Source: CAIKZJ01 sp964626015 (lineage in GTDB: Bacteria > Bacteroidota > Ignavibacteria > Tepidaquicellales > Tepidaquicellaceae). Taken from it: DNA of 64,000 nt. The notes beneath the pieces are model-generated. The model was not told the DNA's origin, ran no database searches, and saw only the letters and a program-made list of their open reading frames with translations. A program made the translations under genes and the position numbers. The DNA lies in NCBI GenBank assembly GCA_964626015.1, contig CAZVCC010000002.1, positions 1 through 64,000 of the forward strand, written 5' to 3'. This document shows, in pieces, positions 7,782 to 16,599 of this stretch. Position 1 is the first letter of the stretch, and the number at the start of each line of letters is the position of its first letter.

Positions 7782-8243
7782 ATGAATAAAATATTACTAA
7801 ACATAATACTCTGGATTTCCTTGACAGTAATTATCTCTTCCTGCGGAACAGGATGGAAAGAATTAAAGCCTGTTTCGAATGAGAAGGGACTTCGAATTGA
7901 CCTTGAGATTTCAAAAGAGAAATCTGACTCAGAAGACCAAGGGGCATTTGCGTTAAGAATTACGAACAATTCCGACAGCGATTTCATAAGATGTTCGCTT
8001 AGGTTTGATGATAAGCATGAGCATACATTCGAAGGGCTAAAGGATAAAACGGGAGATGTTGCTATTCCATTAACAAGGTCAATTCTTAAATCGCGTGATA
8101 CATTTATATTTATTTTCAGCAGTGAGGTAGAAAATTATCAGAGGTTTGGGATAAAAGATGAAAAGAAGAATTATATTCCTACGAAGATTGAATTGATAAC
8201 GCATGAGGGGAATCTTGTTTGGAATGTGCCTGAGGATTTGTGA
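7782..8243 (+). CDS. putative lipoprotein of unknown function
   Basis: The 153-residue product begins with a charged then hydrophobic segment and a lipobox ending at Cys21 (VIISSCG), so lipidation and envelope location are likely. The mature part looks like one beta-sandwich domain with segments such as GAFALRITNNSDSDFIRCSL, as in proteins that describe additive contributions to a fold rather than an enzyme. No family is recognised. It stands alone between a divergent T9SS gene and repeats. Confidence 0.75.
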   Translation: MNKILLNIILWISLTVIISSCGTGWKELKPVSNEKGLRIDLEISKEKSDSEDQGAFALRITNNSDSDFIRCSLRFDDKHEHTFEGLKDKTGDVAIPLTRSILKSRDTFIFIFSSEVENYQRFGIKDEKKNYIPTKIELITHEGNLVWNVPEDL

Positions 8244-8301
8244 ATAAAAACGCACACTGAAAGGGATGATTCGTTATGATAACCACTGATAAATGTTTTA
8301 A

Positions 8302-8362
8302 TAGAACGCAGATTTTCACGGATTGAGCGGATGGACGCGGATAGAGGTTATGCTTTTGTTCA
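8302..8362. repeat. CACGGATT dispersed repeat, copy 2
   Basis: The stretch reads AGAACGCAGATTTTCACGGA, then TTGAGCGGATGGACGCGGAT, then AGAGGTTATGCTTTTGTT. It resembles the tract at 2719-2763, including the trailing ATGCTTTTGTT. It fills the gap between the lipoprotein gene and the terminator of the beta-oxidation genes. Confidence 0.65.
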
Positions 8363-8401
8363 TACGGAAGGTTGATAATGGATATTTATTTTAAGAAATG
8401 A

Positions 8402-8426
8402 CAAACCCTGTCAGTGACAGGGTTTG
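8402..8426 (-). terminator. hairpin at the 3' end of the long minus-strand gene run
   Basis: The sequence is a near-perfect palindrome: CAAACCCTGTCA (8402-8413), one base, then TGACAGGGTTTG (8415-8426). It is 44 bases past the stop of the acyl-CoA dehydrogenase gene. The run of T after it on the minus strand is interrupted (TCATTTCTTAAAATAAA), so termination may be less efficient than at the other hairpins here. Confidence 0.7.
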
Positions 8427-8469
8427 CTTATACTTAAAAATTTGAATTCTGCTACACGCTTATTGCAAT

Positions 8470-9612
8470 CTAATCTCTTAACAGTTCTCTTGCAATAACA
8501 ATCTTTTGGATTTCGCTCGTGCCTTCGTATATTTCGGTAATTTTGGCATCACGGAGATATCTTTCGACAAGGTATTCCCTGACGTATCCGTATCCGCCAT
8601 GTATTTGAATTGCTTCGAGCGCATTTTGTACTGCAACCTTGCTTGCCTGCAGTTTGCCCTGTGCAGCTTCTTTAACAAACTTTTCTTTGTTGTCTTTCTT
8701 TAATGCCGACTGAAAAACCAATAGTCGTGCTGTTTCAAGATTCACTGCCATATCAGCAAGCTTGAATTGAATTGCCTGAAGGTTGGAAATCGGCTCGTCG
8801 AATGCTTTTCTTTCCTTCGCATATTTGACAGATGCTTCAAGTGATGCTGCGGCTATTCCGAGTGCCTGAGCTGCAATACCGATTCTTCCTCCGTTTAAAG
8901 TTTCCATCGCTATTTTGAAACCAAGCCCTTCTTCTCCGAGTATGTTTTCTTTTGGAACTCTGCAGTTGTTTAAACCAATAGTGCATGTATCAGAACTTCT
9001 GATGCCGAGTTTATCTTCTTTCTTTCCGACTTCAAGACCAGGGAATGACTGTTCAACGATAAAAGTAGTAATTCCTTTATATCCTTTTGCCTTATCGGTC
9101 TGAGCCTGAATTAAATAATAGTCAGCTTTAGTACCGTTCGTTATCCAGTTCTTCATTCCGTTTAGGACATAGAAATCACCGTCTTTTACTGCTTCTGTTT
9201 TCTGGTTTGTAGCATCGCTTCCTGCTTCAGGTTCTGATAGACAAAATGCTCCGAGCTTTTGACCCGTTGCGAGAGGTCTTAAATACTTTTCCTTTTGTTC
9301 AGTCGTGCCCCACTTTTCTATACCGAAGCATACGAGTGAATTATTGACCGACATTATAACACCGACAGATGCGTCAACTTTTGATATTTCTTCCATAGCA
9401 AGTACATAACTTACAGTATCTAAACCTGCTCCACCCCATTCAGGTGCAACCATCATACCCATAAAGCCCATTTCACCAAGCTGCTTAATTATTTCGGTTG
9501 GAAATTCAGCAGTAATATCCCGTTCTATTGAAGACGGTGCAATTTCATTTACAGCAAAATCTCTTGCAGCATCCCTTATCTGAGTTTGTTCTTCTGTTAA
9601 ATTAAAATTCAT
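8470..9612 (-). CDS. acyl-CoA dehydrogenase (short/medium chain type)
   Basis: This FAD enzyme oxidises acyl-CoA to trans-2-enoyl-CoA and passes electrons to ETF. The 380 residues have the usual architecture: a helical N-terminus (NFNLTEEQTQIRDAARDFA), the FAD segment CLSEPEAGSD, and C-terminal YEGTSEIQ with the catalytic Glu near residue 367. Family length is normal. It is the last gene of a run with 3-hydroxyacyl-CoA dehydrogenase (18 bases upstream) and thiolase. Butyryl-CoA or longer acyl-CoA substrates are both possible. Confidence 0.93.
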   Translation of the reverse strand: MNFNLTEEQTQIRDAARDFAVNEIAPSSIERDITAEFPTEIIKQLGEMGFMGMMVAPEWGGAGLDTVSYVLAMEEISKVDASVGVIMSVNNSLVCFGIEKWGTTEQKEKYLRPLATGQKLGAFCLSEPEAGSDATNQKTEAVKDGDFYVLNGMKNWITNGTKADYYLIQAQTDKAKGYKGITTFIVEQSFPGLEVGKKEDKLGIRSSDTCTIGLNNCRVPKENILGEEGLGFKIAMETLNGGRIGIAAQALGIAAASLEASVKYAKERKAFDEPISNLQAIQFKLADMAVNLETARLLVFQSALKKDNKEKFVKEAAQGKLQASKVAVQNALEAIQIHGGYGYVREYLVERYLRDAKITEIYEGTSEIQKIVIARELLRD

Positions 9613-9630
9613 AATTATATATTTTAAAGT

Positions 9631-10488
9631 TTACTTATTGTACTCGTAAAATCCTTTACCGCTTTTTCTTCCTAGATATCCAGCTGCTACCATTTTTTTG
9701 AGCAGGGGACAAGGTCTGTATTTTGTATCTCCAAGCCCATTGTGAAGAACCTCCATAATAAACAAACAAACGTCGAGACCAATAAAATCAGCCAAAGTCA
9801 ACGGACCCATAGGATGATTCATTCCAAGCTTCATGACGGAATCAATTGCCTCGGGTTCTGCAACACCTTCCATAACACAGTAAATTGCTTCGTTAATCAT
9901 CGGCATCAATATTCTGTTCGAAACAAAACCAGGATAGTCCTGAACTTCTACGGGTACTTTTTCAATTTTCTCTGTAAGAGATTTTATGTTGTTGTATACA
10001 TCCTGCGAAGTTGCAAGCCCCCTGATTATTTCCACGAGTTTCATCATAGGTACCGGATTCATAAAATGCATACCAATTACTTTATCTGCTCTTTTTGTCA
10101 CAGCACCAATTTCAGTAATTGAGATTGATGATGTATTTGTAGCAAGAATAGCATCTGGTTTGCATACTCCATCAAGAGCAATGAATATCTTTTTCTTTGT
10201 ATCCGGATTTTCTGTAGCTGCTTCAACCACAAGTTCAGAATTTTTAGCTTCTGATAGACTGATTGACTTTGTAATATTTGATAGAGTGTGATTCTTTACT
10301 TCTTCTGTAATAGTACCCTTTTTTAACTGCCTATCAAGATTTCCGGAAATTGTTTTTATTGCTTTATCTAGAAGTTCTTCTTTTAAGTCAATCAGATTAA
10401 CTTTAAATCCGTACTGAGCAAAAACGTGAGCTATACCATTACCCATCGTTCCGGCTCCAATGACTGAAATATTCTTTATATCCATCAT
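9631..10488 (-). CDS. hbd: 3-hydroxybutyryl-CoA / 3-hydroxyacyl-CoA dehydrogenase
   Basis: This NAD-dependent enzyme interconverts 3-hydroxyacyl-CoA and 3-ketoacyl-CoA. The 285-residue form is the short stand-alone type, not fused to a crotonase. It shows the Rossmann motif [17 protein letters not shown], the catalytic-His segment [15 protein letters not shown], and the C-terminal [16 protein letters not shown]. It lies 15 bases downstream of the thiolase gene and 18 upstream of acyl-CoA dehydrogenase, so a common transcript is likely. Confidence 0.93.
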   Translation of the reverse strand: MMDIKNISVIGAGTMGNGIAHVFAQYGFKVNLIDLKEELLDKAIKTISGNLDRQLKKGTITEEVKNHTLSNITKSISLSEAKNSELVVEAATENPDTKKKIFIALDGVCKPDAILATNTSSISITEIGAVTKRADKVIGMHFMNPVPMMKLVEIIRGLATSQDVYNNIKSLTEKIEKVPVEVQDYPGFVSNRILMPMINEAIYCVMEGVAEPEAIDSVMKLGMNHPMGPLTLADFIGLDVCLFIMEVLHNGLGDTKYRPCPLLKKMVAAGYLGRKSGKGFYEYNK

Positions 10489-10503
10489 TTTAATGATTAT
10501 TTA

Positions 10504-11679
10504 TTAGATTCTTTCAATAATTAAAGCGCTTGCTTCACCTCCCCCGATACATAAGGTAGCCAAGCCATACTTTTTGTTCTGTTGTTGAAGTACATTAATA
10601 AGTGTAGTAAGTATTCTCGCACCGCTTGCACCTATTGGATGTCCGAGTGCAACAGCTCCACCGTTGAGATTAACTCTTGATGCGTCAAGTTTTGCAGTTT
10701 TAATAACTGATAGAGCTTGAACCGCGAAAGCTTCGTTAATTTCAAATACGTCAATATCCTCTATATTCATGTTAGCTTTTTTTACTATATTTTGAATGGC
10801 ATAGGCAGGAGCAGTAGTAAACCATTCGGGTTCCTGAGCAAATGATGTCTGAGCAATTATCTTTGCTATAGGTTTGATACCCATAGCATCAGCTTTATCT
10901 TTCGACATAACAACTAAAGCAGAAGCTCCGTCATTAATCTTTGAAGCATTAAAAGCAGTTATAGTACCATCTTTCTGAAAAGCAGGTTTCAGTGCGAGAC
11001 CCTTTTCAAAATTTGTTTTCTTTGGTTCTTCATCTTCAGCCACCGTTATTACACCTTTTCTGTCTTTAATTTCAACAGGAACTATTTCATTTTTGAATAG
11101 TCCTTTTTCAATAGCATTCAGTGCACGTTTGTAACTTTCAACGGAAAAGTCGTCCTGCTCTTTTCGCGGAATATCAAGTTCTTTGGAGCATAACTCACCA
11201 GCATTTCCCATATGGAAGTTATTATAACAATCCCATAATCCATCATTCACCATACCGTCAATAATTGTACCGTTTCCCATTCTGTATCCGGTTCTTGCTT
11301 TAGGAAGATAATAGGGGACATTGCTCATTGATTCCATACCTCCTGCGACTACAATATCAGCATCACCGGCAATAATTGCCTGAGCAGCAAGCATAACAGA
11401 TTTCAGACCTGAACCGCAAACTTTGTTAATTGTCATACAAGGTACTGATTTTGGGATACCCGCGTAAATTGATGCCTGTCTTGCCGGAGCCTGACCAACA
11501 CCTGCTGTAAGAACATTGCCCATGATTACTTCTGAAACATTCTCGGGTTTAATACCCGCCCGCATAACAGCTTCTTTAATGACAATTGCACCGAGTTGAG
11601 GTGCAGTAAGAGATGCAAGAGCCCCCTGAAAACTTCCTATGGGTGTTCTTACAGCAGAAACAATAACAACTTCTTTCAT
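10504..11679 (-). CDS. acetyl-CoA C-acetyltransferase (thiolase)
   Basis: The product condenses two acetyl-CoA or cleaves 3-ketoacyl-CoA. The 391 residues contain the acyl-accepting Cys88 in NKVCGSGLKS, His347 in ALGHPIGASGA and Cys377 in CIGGGEAS, all three expected catalytic positions. Length is typical of the biosynthetic/degradative tetrameric family. It is separated from tpiA upstream by about 100 AT-rich bases, which could hold a promoter for the thiolase-hbd-acd trio. Crotonase and ETF genes are not in the window. Confidence 0.94.
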   Translation of the reverse strand: MKEVVIVSAVRTPIGSFQGALASLTAPQLGAIVIKEAVMRAGIKPENVSEVIMGNVLTAGVGQAPARQASIYAGIPKSVPCMTINKVCGSGLKSVMLAAQAIIAGDADIVVAGGMESMSNVPYYLPKARTGYRMGNGTIIDGMVNDGLWDCYNNFHMGNAGELCSKELDIPRKEQDDFSVESYKRALNAIEKGLFKNEIVPVEIKDRKGVITVAEDEEPKKTNFEKGLALKPAFQKDGTITAFNASKINDGASALVVMSKDKADAMGIKPIAKIIAQTSFAQEPEWFTTAPAYAIQNIVKKANMNIEDIDVFEINEAFAVQALSVIKTAKLDASRVNLNGGAVALGHPIGASGARILTTLINVLQQQNKKYGLATLCIGGGEASALIIERI

Positions 11680-11781
11680 TCAAATAATATATTTAATTTT
11701 TCAAAATTCTTTTGCAAAGGAATAAATTTAAAACAAAATATTCAATAAAAATATTCCATTAATACAATAAAATCAATTTTT

Positions 11782-12546
11782 CTATTGAATACCGGCTTCG
11801 ATAATTCTAAGAAAACTTTCAGATTTTAAAGCAGCTCCGCCAATAAGACCTCCGTCAATGTTAAGTTTTGAGAGAAGTTCTGATGCGTTTTTATCATTCA
11901 TACTTCCGCCATATAGAATTCGCATGGTACCCGCAATTGTAGCATTATAAAGATTCTCGAGCGAATTACGGATTTCTTTGTGCATATCATCAGCTTGTTC
12001 TGGTGATGCCGTTTTTCCAGTACCTATTGCCCAGACCGGTTCGTAAGCAATAACAACGTTAGCCATTTGAGAAGCATTAACATCTTTAAGGCACATTGTT
12101 ACCTGTTCGTCAACAACCTTAACTTCGAGACCCTGTTCTCTTTGTTCAAGGGTTTCGCCAACGCACAAGATTGGAGTTAATCCATTTTCAAGTGCTTTAA
12201 TAACTTTAAAATTTATAATGTGATTTGTTTCATGAAAATATTGACGGCGCTCGCTATGCCCAAGTATAACATACTTACAGCCAATTTCCTTGAGCATCGA
12301 AGCTGATACTTCACCTGTGAAAGCACCTTCATCTTTATAATGAATGTTTTGTCCGCCAAAGTTTATGCCTGTACCTTTGAATATTTCTGATGCTGCCGGA
12401 ATTGAAATAAACGGGGGACATATAACAACGTCAACCAAATCTGTAATTACTTTTGTGACAGCTGATTTTATCTCATTCATAAGAATTCTTGCGTCGGAAT
12501 TACACTTATTCATTTTCCAGTTGCCTGCTATTAATTTTTTTCTCAT
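11782..12546 (-). CDS. tpiA: triosephosphate isomerase
   Basis: The enzyme interconverts dihydroxyacetone phosphate and glyceraldehyde 3-phosphate. All catalytic residues are visible: Lys11 in GNWKMN, His97 in GHSERR and Glu169 in AYEPVWAIGTGKTA. The phosphate-binding YGGSM and GGLIGGAAL segments near the C-terminus are present. At 254 residues it has normal length. It follows the photolyase gene by 15 bases rather than sitting with gap or pgk. Confidence 0.97.
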   Translation of the reverse strand: MRKKLIAGNWKMNKCNSDARILMNEIKSAVTKVITDLVDVVICPPFISIPAASEIFKGTGINFGGQNIHYKDEGAFTGEVSASMLKEIGCKYVILGHSERRQYFHETNHIINFKVIKALENGLTPILCVGETLEQREQGLEVKVVDEQVTMCLKDVNASQMANVVIAYEPVWAIGTGKTASPEQADDMHKEIRNSLENLYNATIAGTMRILYGGSMNDKNASELLSKLNIDGGLIGGAALKSESFLRIIEAGIQ

Positions 12547-12561
12547 AAATTGTTAGTAATT

Positions 12562-13995
12562 TTATTTATTTTTTATTTCGGATACTTTCTTAAATTGCGA
12601 AATTGCAAATTCCTTTGCAGAATGATGATCAATTAATGGTTTAGGGTATTCAGATGCTCCATATTGAATAGCTAGCTCTTCAGACATGTCGTCAGGTTTA
12701 TGAATATACTTGTCTGGTACATTTCTCAATTCTTCAACATATTTTCTTATGTATTCTCCTTTTGCGTCAAATTTGGCGCTTTGCAGATAAGGATTAAAGA
12801 TACGGAAATACGGTTGAGCATCGCAACCTGTAGAAGCACTCCATTGCCAGCCTCCATTGTTTGAGGCGAAATCAAGGTCCACCAGTTTTTGTGCAAAATA
12901 CTTCTCGCCCCATTTCCAGTTAATGAACAAATCCTTCGTGAGAAACATAGCGACTATCATTCTGACTCTGTTATGAACCCAGCCGTCTTTGCTTAATTGC
13001 CGCATGCCTGCATCGACTATAGGGAATCCTGTCATGCCGTTACACCATTTTTCAAATAATGTTTTATCATAATTCCATTCAAGTTTATCGTAAAGCGGTT
13101 TAAATGCGCCATCAATAACGTAAGGAAAATGAAATGTTATGTGATAGTAAAACTCTCTCCACAATAGTTCGTTCATCCATGATCTGATTTCGGATGACTC
13201 ACCTTTTTCCTTTAACTTCTTTAAAGCCGACCGCCAGCATTCGCGAATACTTATTGTACCAAAATGTAAATGAGCTGACAAAAAGCTTGTACCTTTAATT
13301 GCCGGGAAGTCTCTCTGCGATTTATATTTATTTAATCCTGAATTATAAAAATCTCTCAAATATTTAAGTCCTTCTTTCCTTCCTCCTTTAAGGATTTGAG
13401 AAGGTGTATGAGAGTCAAGTTCTGCAGATTCAAGGCTTATACAGTTATTCGGATTTAGTTTATCAATAAAGGTTTTCGAATCCTTAAAATGGTTCTCGTT
13501 AAGTAAAGAATAACATTTTTTACTGAATGGTGTGAAAACACTGTACGGATTTCCATCATCCTTAACGATTTCATTTGGTTCAAAGAGTGTAGTGTCATTA
13601 AAAAGTAATAACTCACTTCCTGATTCCTTAAGAATATCAGATATTTTATTGTCTCTGGAAATGGTATATGGTTCAATTTGTTTATTTGAATAGACAGATA
13701 TTAGTTTGTATTTATTCAGGAGCGTATTAAATACTTCAACACTGTTACCCTTTAGGACAGATAGTGACAAATTTTTTTCCTTAAGAGAAACTGAAAGCTC
13801 TTCCAGACATTTCTTAAGAAATGCTAAACGCTTATCTCCATAGAACTTAAGAATGTCTTTATTCTTGATGTATATGAATAAATATTTTTCAACAGAATCC
13901 AAGTTGTTAATAAAATAGGTTAACGCCTTGTTATCGAAGATTCTGAGGTCTTTTCTAAACCAGAAGATCTTGATAATACTTCTATTATCAGGCAT
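12562..13995 (-). CDS. phrB: deoxyribodipyrimidine photolyase (CPD class I type)
   Basis: This photolyase uses light to split UV-induced cyclobutane dimers. It has the N-terminal antenna domain (IFWFRKDLRIFDNKAL) and a C-terminal FAD domain with WMNELLWREFYYHI, GMTGFPIVDAGMRQL and NNGGWQWSASTGCD. I chose the ATG at 13995 (477 residues, MPDNRSIIKIFWFRKDLR) over the in-frame ATG at 14019: the downstream choice puts the antenna domain at the usual distance and has an AGG-containing stretch about 8 bases ahead. It overlaps the upstream gene's stop by 8 bases, implying coupling. Confidence 0.95.
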   Translation of the reverse strand: MPDNRSIIKIFWFRKDLRIFDNKALTYFINNLDSVEKYLFIYIKNKDILKFYGDKRLAFLKKCLEELSVSLKEKNLSLSVLKGNSVEVFNTLLNKYKLISVYSNKQIEPYTISRDNKISDILKESGSELLLFNDTTLFEPNEIVKDDGNPYSVFTPFSKKCYSLLNENHFKDSKTFIDKLNPNNCISLESAELDSHTPSQILKGGRKEGLKYLRDFYNSGLNKYKSQRDFPAIKGTSFLSAHLHFGTISIRECWRSALKKLKEKGESSEIRSWMNELLWREFYYHITFHFPYVIDGAFKPLYDKLEWNYDKTLFEKWCNGMTGFPIVDAGMRQLSKDGWVHNRVRMIVAMFLTKDLFINWKWGEKYFAQKLVDLDFASNNGGWQWSASTGCDAQPYFRIFNPYLQSAKFDAKGEYIRKYVEELRNVPDKYIHKPDDMSEELAIQYGASEYPKPLIDHHSAKEFAISQFKKVSEIKNK

Positions 13996-15031
13996 TATCA
14001 ACCTGCGGTTTTCTTTCAAGGAAAGAGTGAGAAGTAAGTTTTACAAAAGTTGCTTTCTTCTGGTATTCATTAATATCTTTCGAATTGAGGTAACTCATTG
14101 ATGATTGGAGACCCTCACGGTATTCTTTTATCAATTTCGTAACACTTCCTTTATAAGGAACGAGAGATTCTTCTCCTTCAATGTAATTCTTGTTATCCTG
14201 TTTGACAGCAAAAGAAGCAGAGCCGCAGTATTTTTTCCATCTTTGATTGCTGTATTTAAGTACTTCACCCGGAGCTTCGTCAGTTCCAGCAAGAACGCGT
14301 CCAAACATAACGGCATCACAGCCAAGAGCTATGGCTTTACACATGGCACCGGGTGTGCTAATACCGCCATCAGCGATTATTTTAACATTACTTCTTAATT
14401 CGTCTTTTGCGCTTAATGCTCTTACAATTGCGTCAACCTGTCCAATACCAATACCTGATTTTATGGATGTTGAGCACATAGCACCATTACCTATACCAAC
14501 TCTTATAGCATCAACATCTAAGTTTATAAGAAATTTTGTGGTCTCTGAACTTGCCACATTACCGGCTATAATTTTAAGTTTATATTCTTTTACCGTAGAA
14601 TTTATAGCAGAAAGATATTTCTCTATCATTCTTGAACCGCCGTTAGCAATGTCAACACAAAATATTCTAACTCCATGGTCAGCAAGTTTCTTTAACCTGT
14701 CAATTTCAGTGTTCGCATTAATACCAACGGCAGCAGACTTGAAATCTGAGCCGTTAAGATGGCTTTCTTTGAACTCGGAGATTTGTTCGTCGACAGAATT
14801 GAATCTATGAATAATCCCAAGAGCACCGAGATCGGCTAAAGCTTTTGCCATTCTTCCTCCACAGACAGTATTCATGGGAGATGCTATAATAGGAACCTTA
14901 AGCGTTAGTCCACAAAATTCTATTGAAGTATCGCAGTCTGCTCTGTGTTCAATAGCAGAAATCTGGTTAGGAAGTAAAGATACATCGTCATAAGTCAATG
15001 AATCTTCAAATAATATATTTTTGTATGACAT
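13988..15031 (-). CDS. IMP dehydrogenase/GMP reductase family protein without CBS domains
   Basis: The 347-residue TIM barrel has GMP-reductase length and no CBS pair. The active-site loop reads VGIGNGAMCSTSIKSG, keeping the catalytic Cys but with NGAM in place of the usual PGS(I/V). The phosphate motif ADGGIS is intact. RVLAGTDEAPGEV resembles IMP dehydrogenase, while SYLNSKDINEYQKKATFVKL resembles the GMP-reductase C-terminus. The residue before VPYKG is Leu, where IMP dehydrogenases I know have Arg. It may be a GMP reductase or a minimal IMP dehydrogenase; the reaction is not settled by reading. Confidence 0.8.
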   Translation of the reverse strand: MSYKNILFEDSLTYDDVSLLPNQISAIEHRADCDTSIEFCGLTLKVPIIASPMNTVCGGRMAKALADLGALGIIHRFNSVDEQISEFKESHLNGSDFKSAAVGINANTEIDRLKKLADHGVRIFCVDIANGGSRMIEKYLSAINSTVKEYKLKIIAGNVASSETTKFLINLDVDAIRVGIGNGAMCSTSIKSGIGIGQVDAIVRALSAKDELRSNVKIIADGGISTPGAMCKAIALGCDAVMFGRVLAGTDEAPGEVLKYSNQRWKKYCGSASFAVKQDNKNYIEGEESLVPYKGSVTKLIKEYREGLQSSMSYLNSKDINEYQKKATFVKLTSHSFLERKPQVDNA

Positions 15032-15122
15032 AGTTGTTATAGATTTACTTGTTGAAATTTAAAAAGGAAAGCAAAGAAGGAATCTTATGCTTTCCTAAAT
15101 AATCATTTTTTATTGCAAAAAA

Positions 15123-16346
15123 TTAACTCACTGAAGCTAATGCCTGAGTAACTTTATCAGCTGCATCCTGCAAAGTATCCGCAGGTATAAGATTTAATCC
15201 AGATTCGTTAAGAATACGTCTTGCTTCTTCTGCGTTTGTGCCTTGCAGTCTTACCACAACAGGAATGCTAAGATTCAGATTTCTTGAAGCCTGAATAACA
15301 CCGTTAGCGACTCTATCGCATCGAACAATACCTCCGAATATGTTAATAAGAATTGCTTTCACGTTAGGGTCAGTAAGAATAATCTTGAAACCATTTTCAA
15401 CTGTTTCTGCAGAAGCTGTTCCTCCGACATCGAGGAAGTTAGCTGGTTCACCTCCTGCTATTTTTATCAGGTCCATTGTACCCATAGCAAGTCCTGCACC
15501 GTTAACCATACACCCTACATTACCATCGAGTTTAATGTAGTTCAAGTTAGATTTTGAAGCTTCAATTTCGAGCGGGTCTTCTTCGTTCAAATCACGCAAA
15601 GCTTCATACTCTTTATGCCTATAAAGAGCATTGTCATCAAGATTAATCTTGGCATCAAGAGCAAGTATCCTGTCGTCATTTGTAATGATTAATGGATTTA
15701 CCTCCAACATGGAAGCATCAAGATCGATGTAAGCTTTGTACAGTGACATAATGAACTTTGTAAAATCCTTAAAAGCACTACCTTCAAATCCTAATCCAAA
15801 CGCAAGTTCTCTAGCTTGAAAGCTCTGAATACCAAGTCCGGGTTCAATCCAAACTTTGATGATTTTCTCCGGAGTTTCTGCGGCTACTTTCTCAATTTCA
15901 ACACCACCTTCTGTAGAAGCCATAATTACATCTTTAGAATTAGTTCTGTCGAGAAGTATGCTTAAGTATAATTCTTTCTTGTAATCGAGTCCCTCTGCAA
16001 TAAAAATAGTTTGAATTTCTTTGCCCTCAGCACCAGACTGATGAGTAACAAGTATATTACCGAGAATTTTAGAAGCGTATTCTCTCGCGGCATCAACATT
16101 ACTGCCAAAGAACTTAACTCCGCCTTGAACGACCACTTCTTCACGGTTGTTTTTATTGTAAACCGTTCCTTTACCTCTTCCGCCTGCGTGTATTTGTGAC
16201 TTAACGACGAACTGCTGAACTCCTCTTTCGCGAAGTGTGTTAATTGCGTTGTCGAATTCTTCCATCCATCTAATTGCAACGCCATCTTGAATGGCAACGC
16301 CGTATTTCTTCAGAAGCGCTTTAGCCTGATATTCGTGTATTTTCAT
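15123..16346 (-). CDS. sucC: succinyl-CoA ligase beta subunit
   Basis: The beta subunit holds the ATP-grasp nucleotide site of the TCA-cycle enzyme that couples succinyl-CoA cleavage to NDP phosphorylation. The 407 residues start [17 protein letters not shown] and include the [11 protein letters not shown] segment, SMLEVNPLI and [10 protein letters not shown], all typical. The alpha subunit gene sucD is not adjacent: the next gene is an IMPDH/GMPR family member 91 bases away, and upstream there is a small lipoprotein gene after 12 bases. Confidence 0.96.
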   Translation of the reverse strand: MKIHEYQAKALLKKYGVAIQDGVAIRWMEEFDNAINTLRERGVQQFVVKSQIHAGGRGKGTVYNKNNREEVVVQGGVKFFGSNVDAAREYASKILGNILVTHQSGAEGKEIQTIFIAEGLDYKKELYLSILLDRTNSKDVIMASTEGGVEIEKVAAETPEKIIKVWIEPGLGIQSFQARELAFGLGFEGSAFKDFTKFIMSLYKAYIDLDASMLEVNPLIITNDDRILALDAKINLDDNALYRHKEYEALRDLNEEDPLEIEASKSNLNYIKLDGNVGCMVNGAGLAMGTMDLIKIAGGEPANFLDVGGTASAETVENGFKIILTDPNVKAILINIFGGIVRCDRVANGVIQASRNLNLSIPVVVRLQGTNAEEARRILNESGLNLIPADTLQDAADKVTQALASVS

Positions 16347-16358
16347 CTTTAATATGGT

Positions 16359-16598
16359 TTATTTTTTATCTTTAAATTTATTTTCTATGTCCTTTGTTAT
16401 AGAATCAACTTTTTCAAGAGACTTTGATAATGAATCTAAATATTTCTTGTTGAAAGCCGAATCTACCTTTTCCAGACCCTTATCAATCGTCTGGTCAATT
16501 TTTTCATTTACCTTTTGTTCGACTCTATCTGAAATCCTGTCACAGCTCAGGAAAACGACGAGAATGAACACAGCTGCAATAAATCTTATGAGATTCAT
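16359..16598 (-). CDS. small coiled-coil lipoprotein, unknown function
   Basis: The 79-residue product has a hydrophobic start and a Cys at position 20 (VVFLSCDR) that fits a lipobox loosely, with Phe at the usual -3 aliphatic position. The rest is highly charged with heptad-like hydrophobics (VEQKVNEKIDQTIDKGLEKV), predicting a single helix or coiled coil. It lies 1 base after pruA and 12 before sucC, so it is translated with metabolic genes. No family is recognised. Confidence 0.7.
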   Translation of the reverse strand: MNLIRFIAAVFILVVFLSCDRISDRVEQKVNEKIDQTIDKGLEKVDSAFNKKYLDSLSKSLEKVDSITKDIENKFKDKK

Positions 16599-16599
16599 G

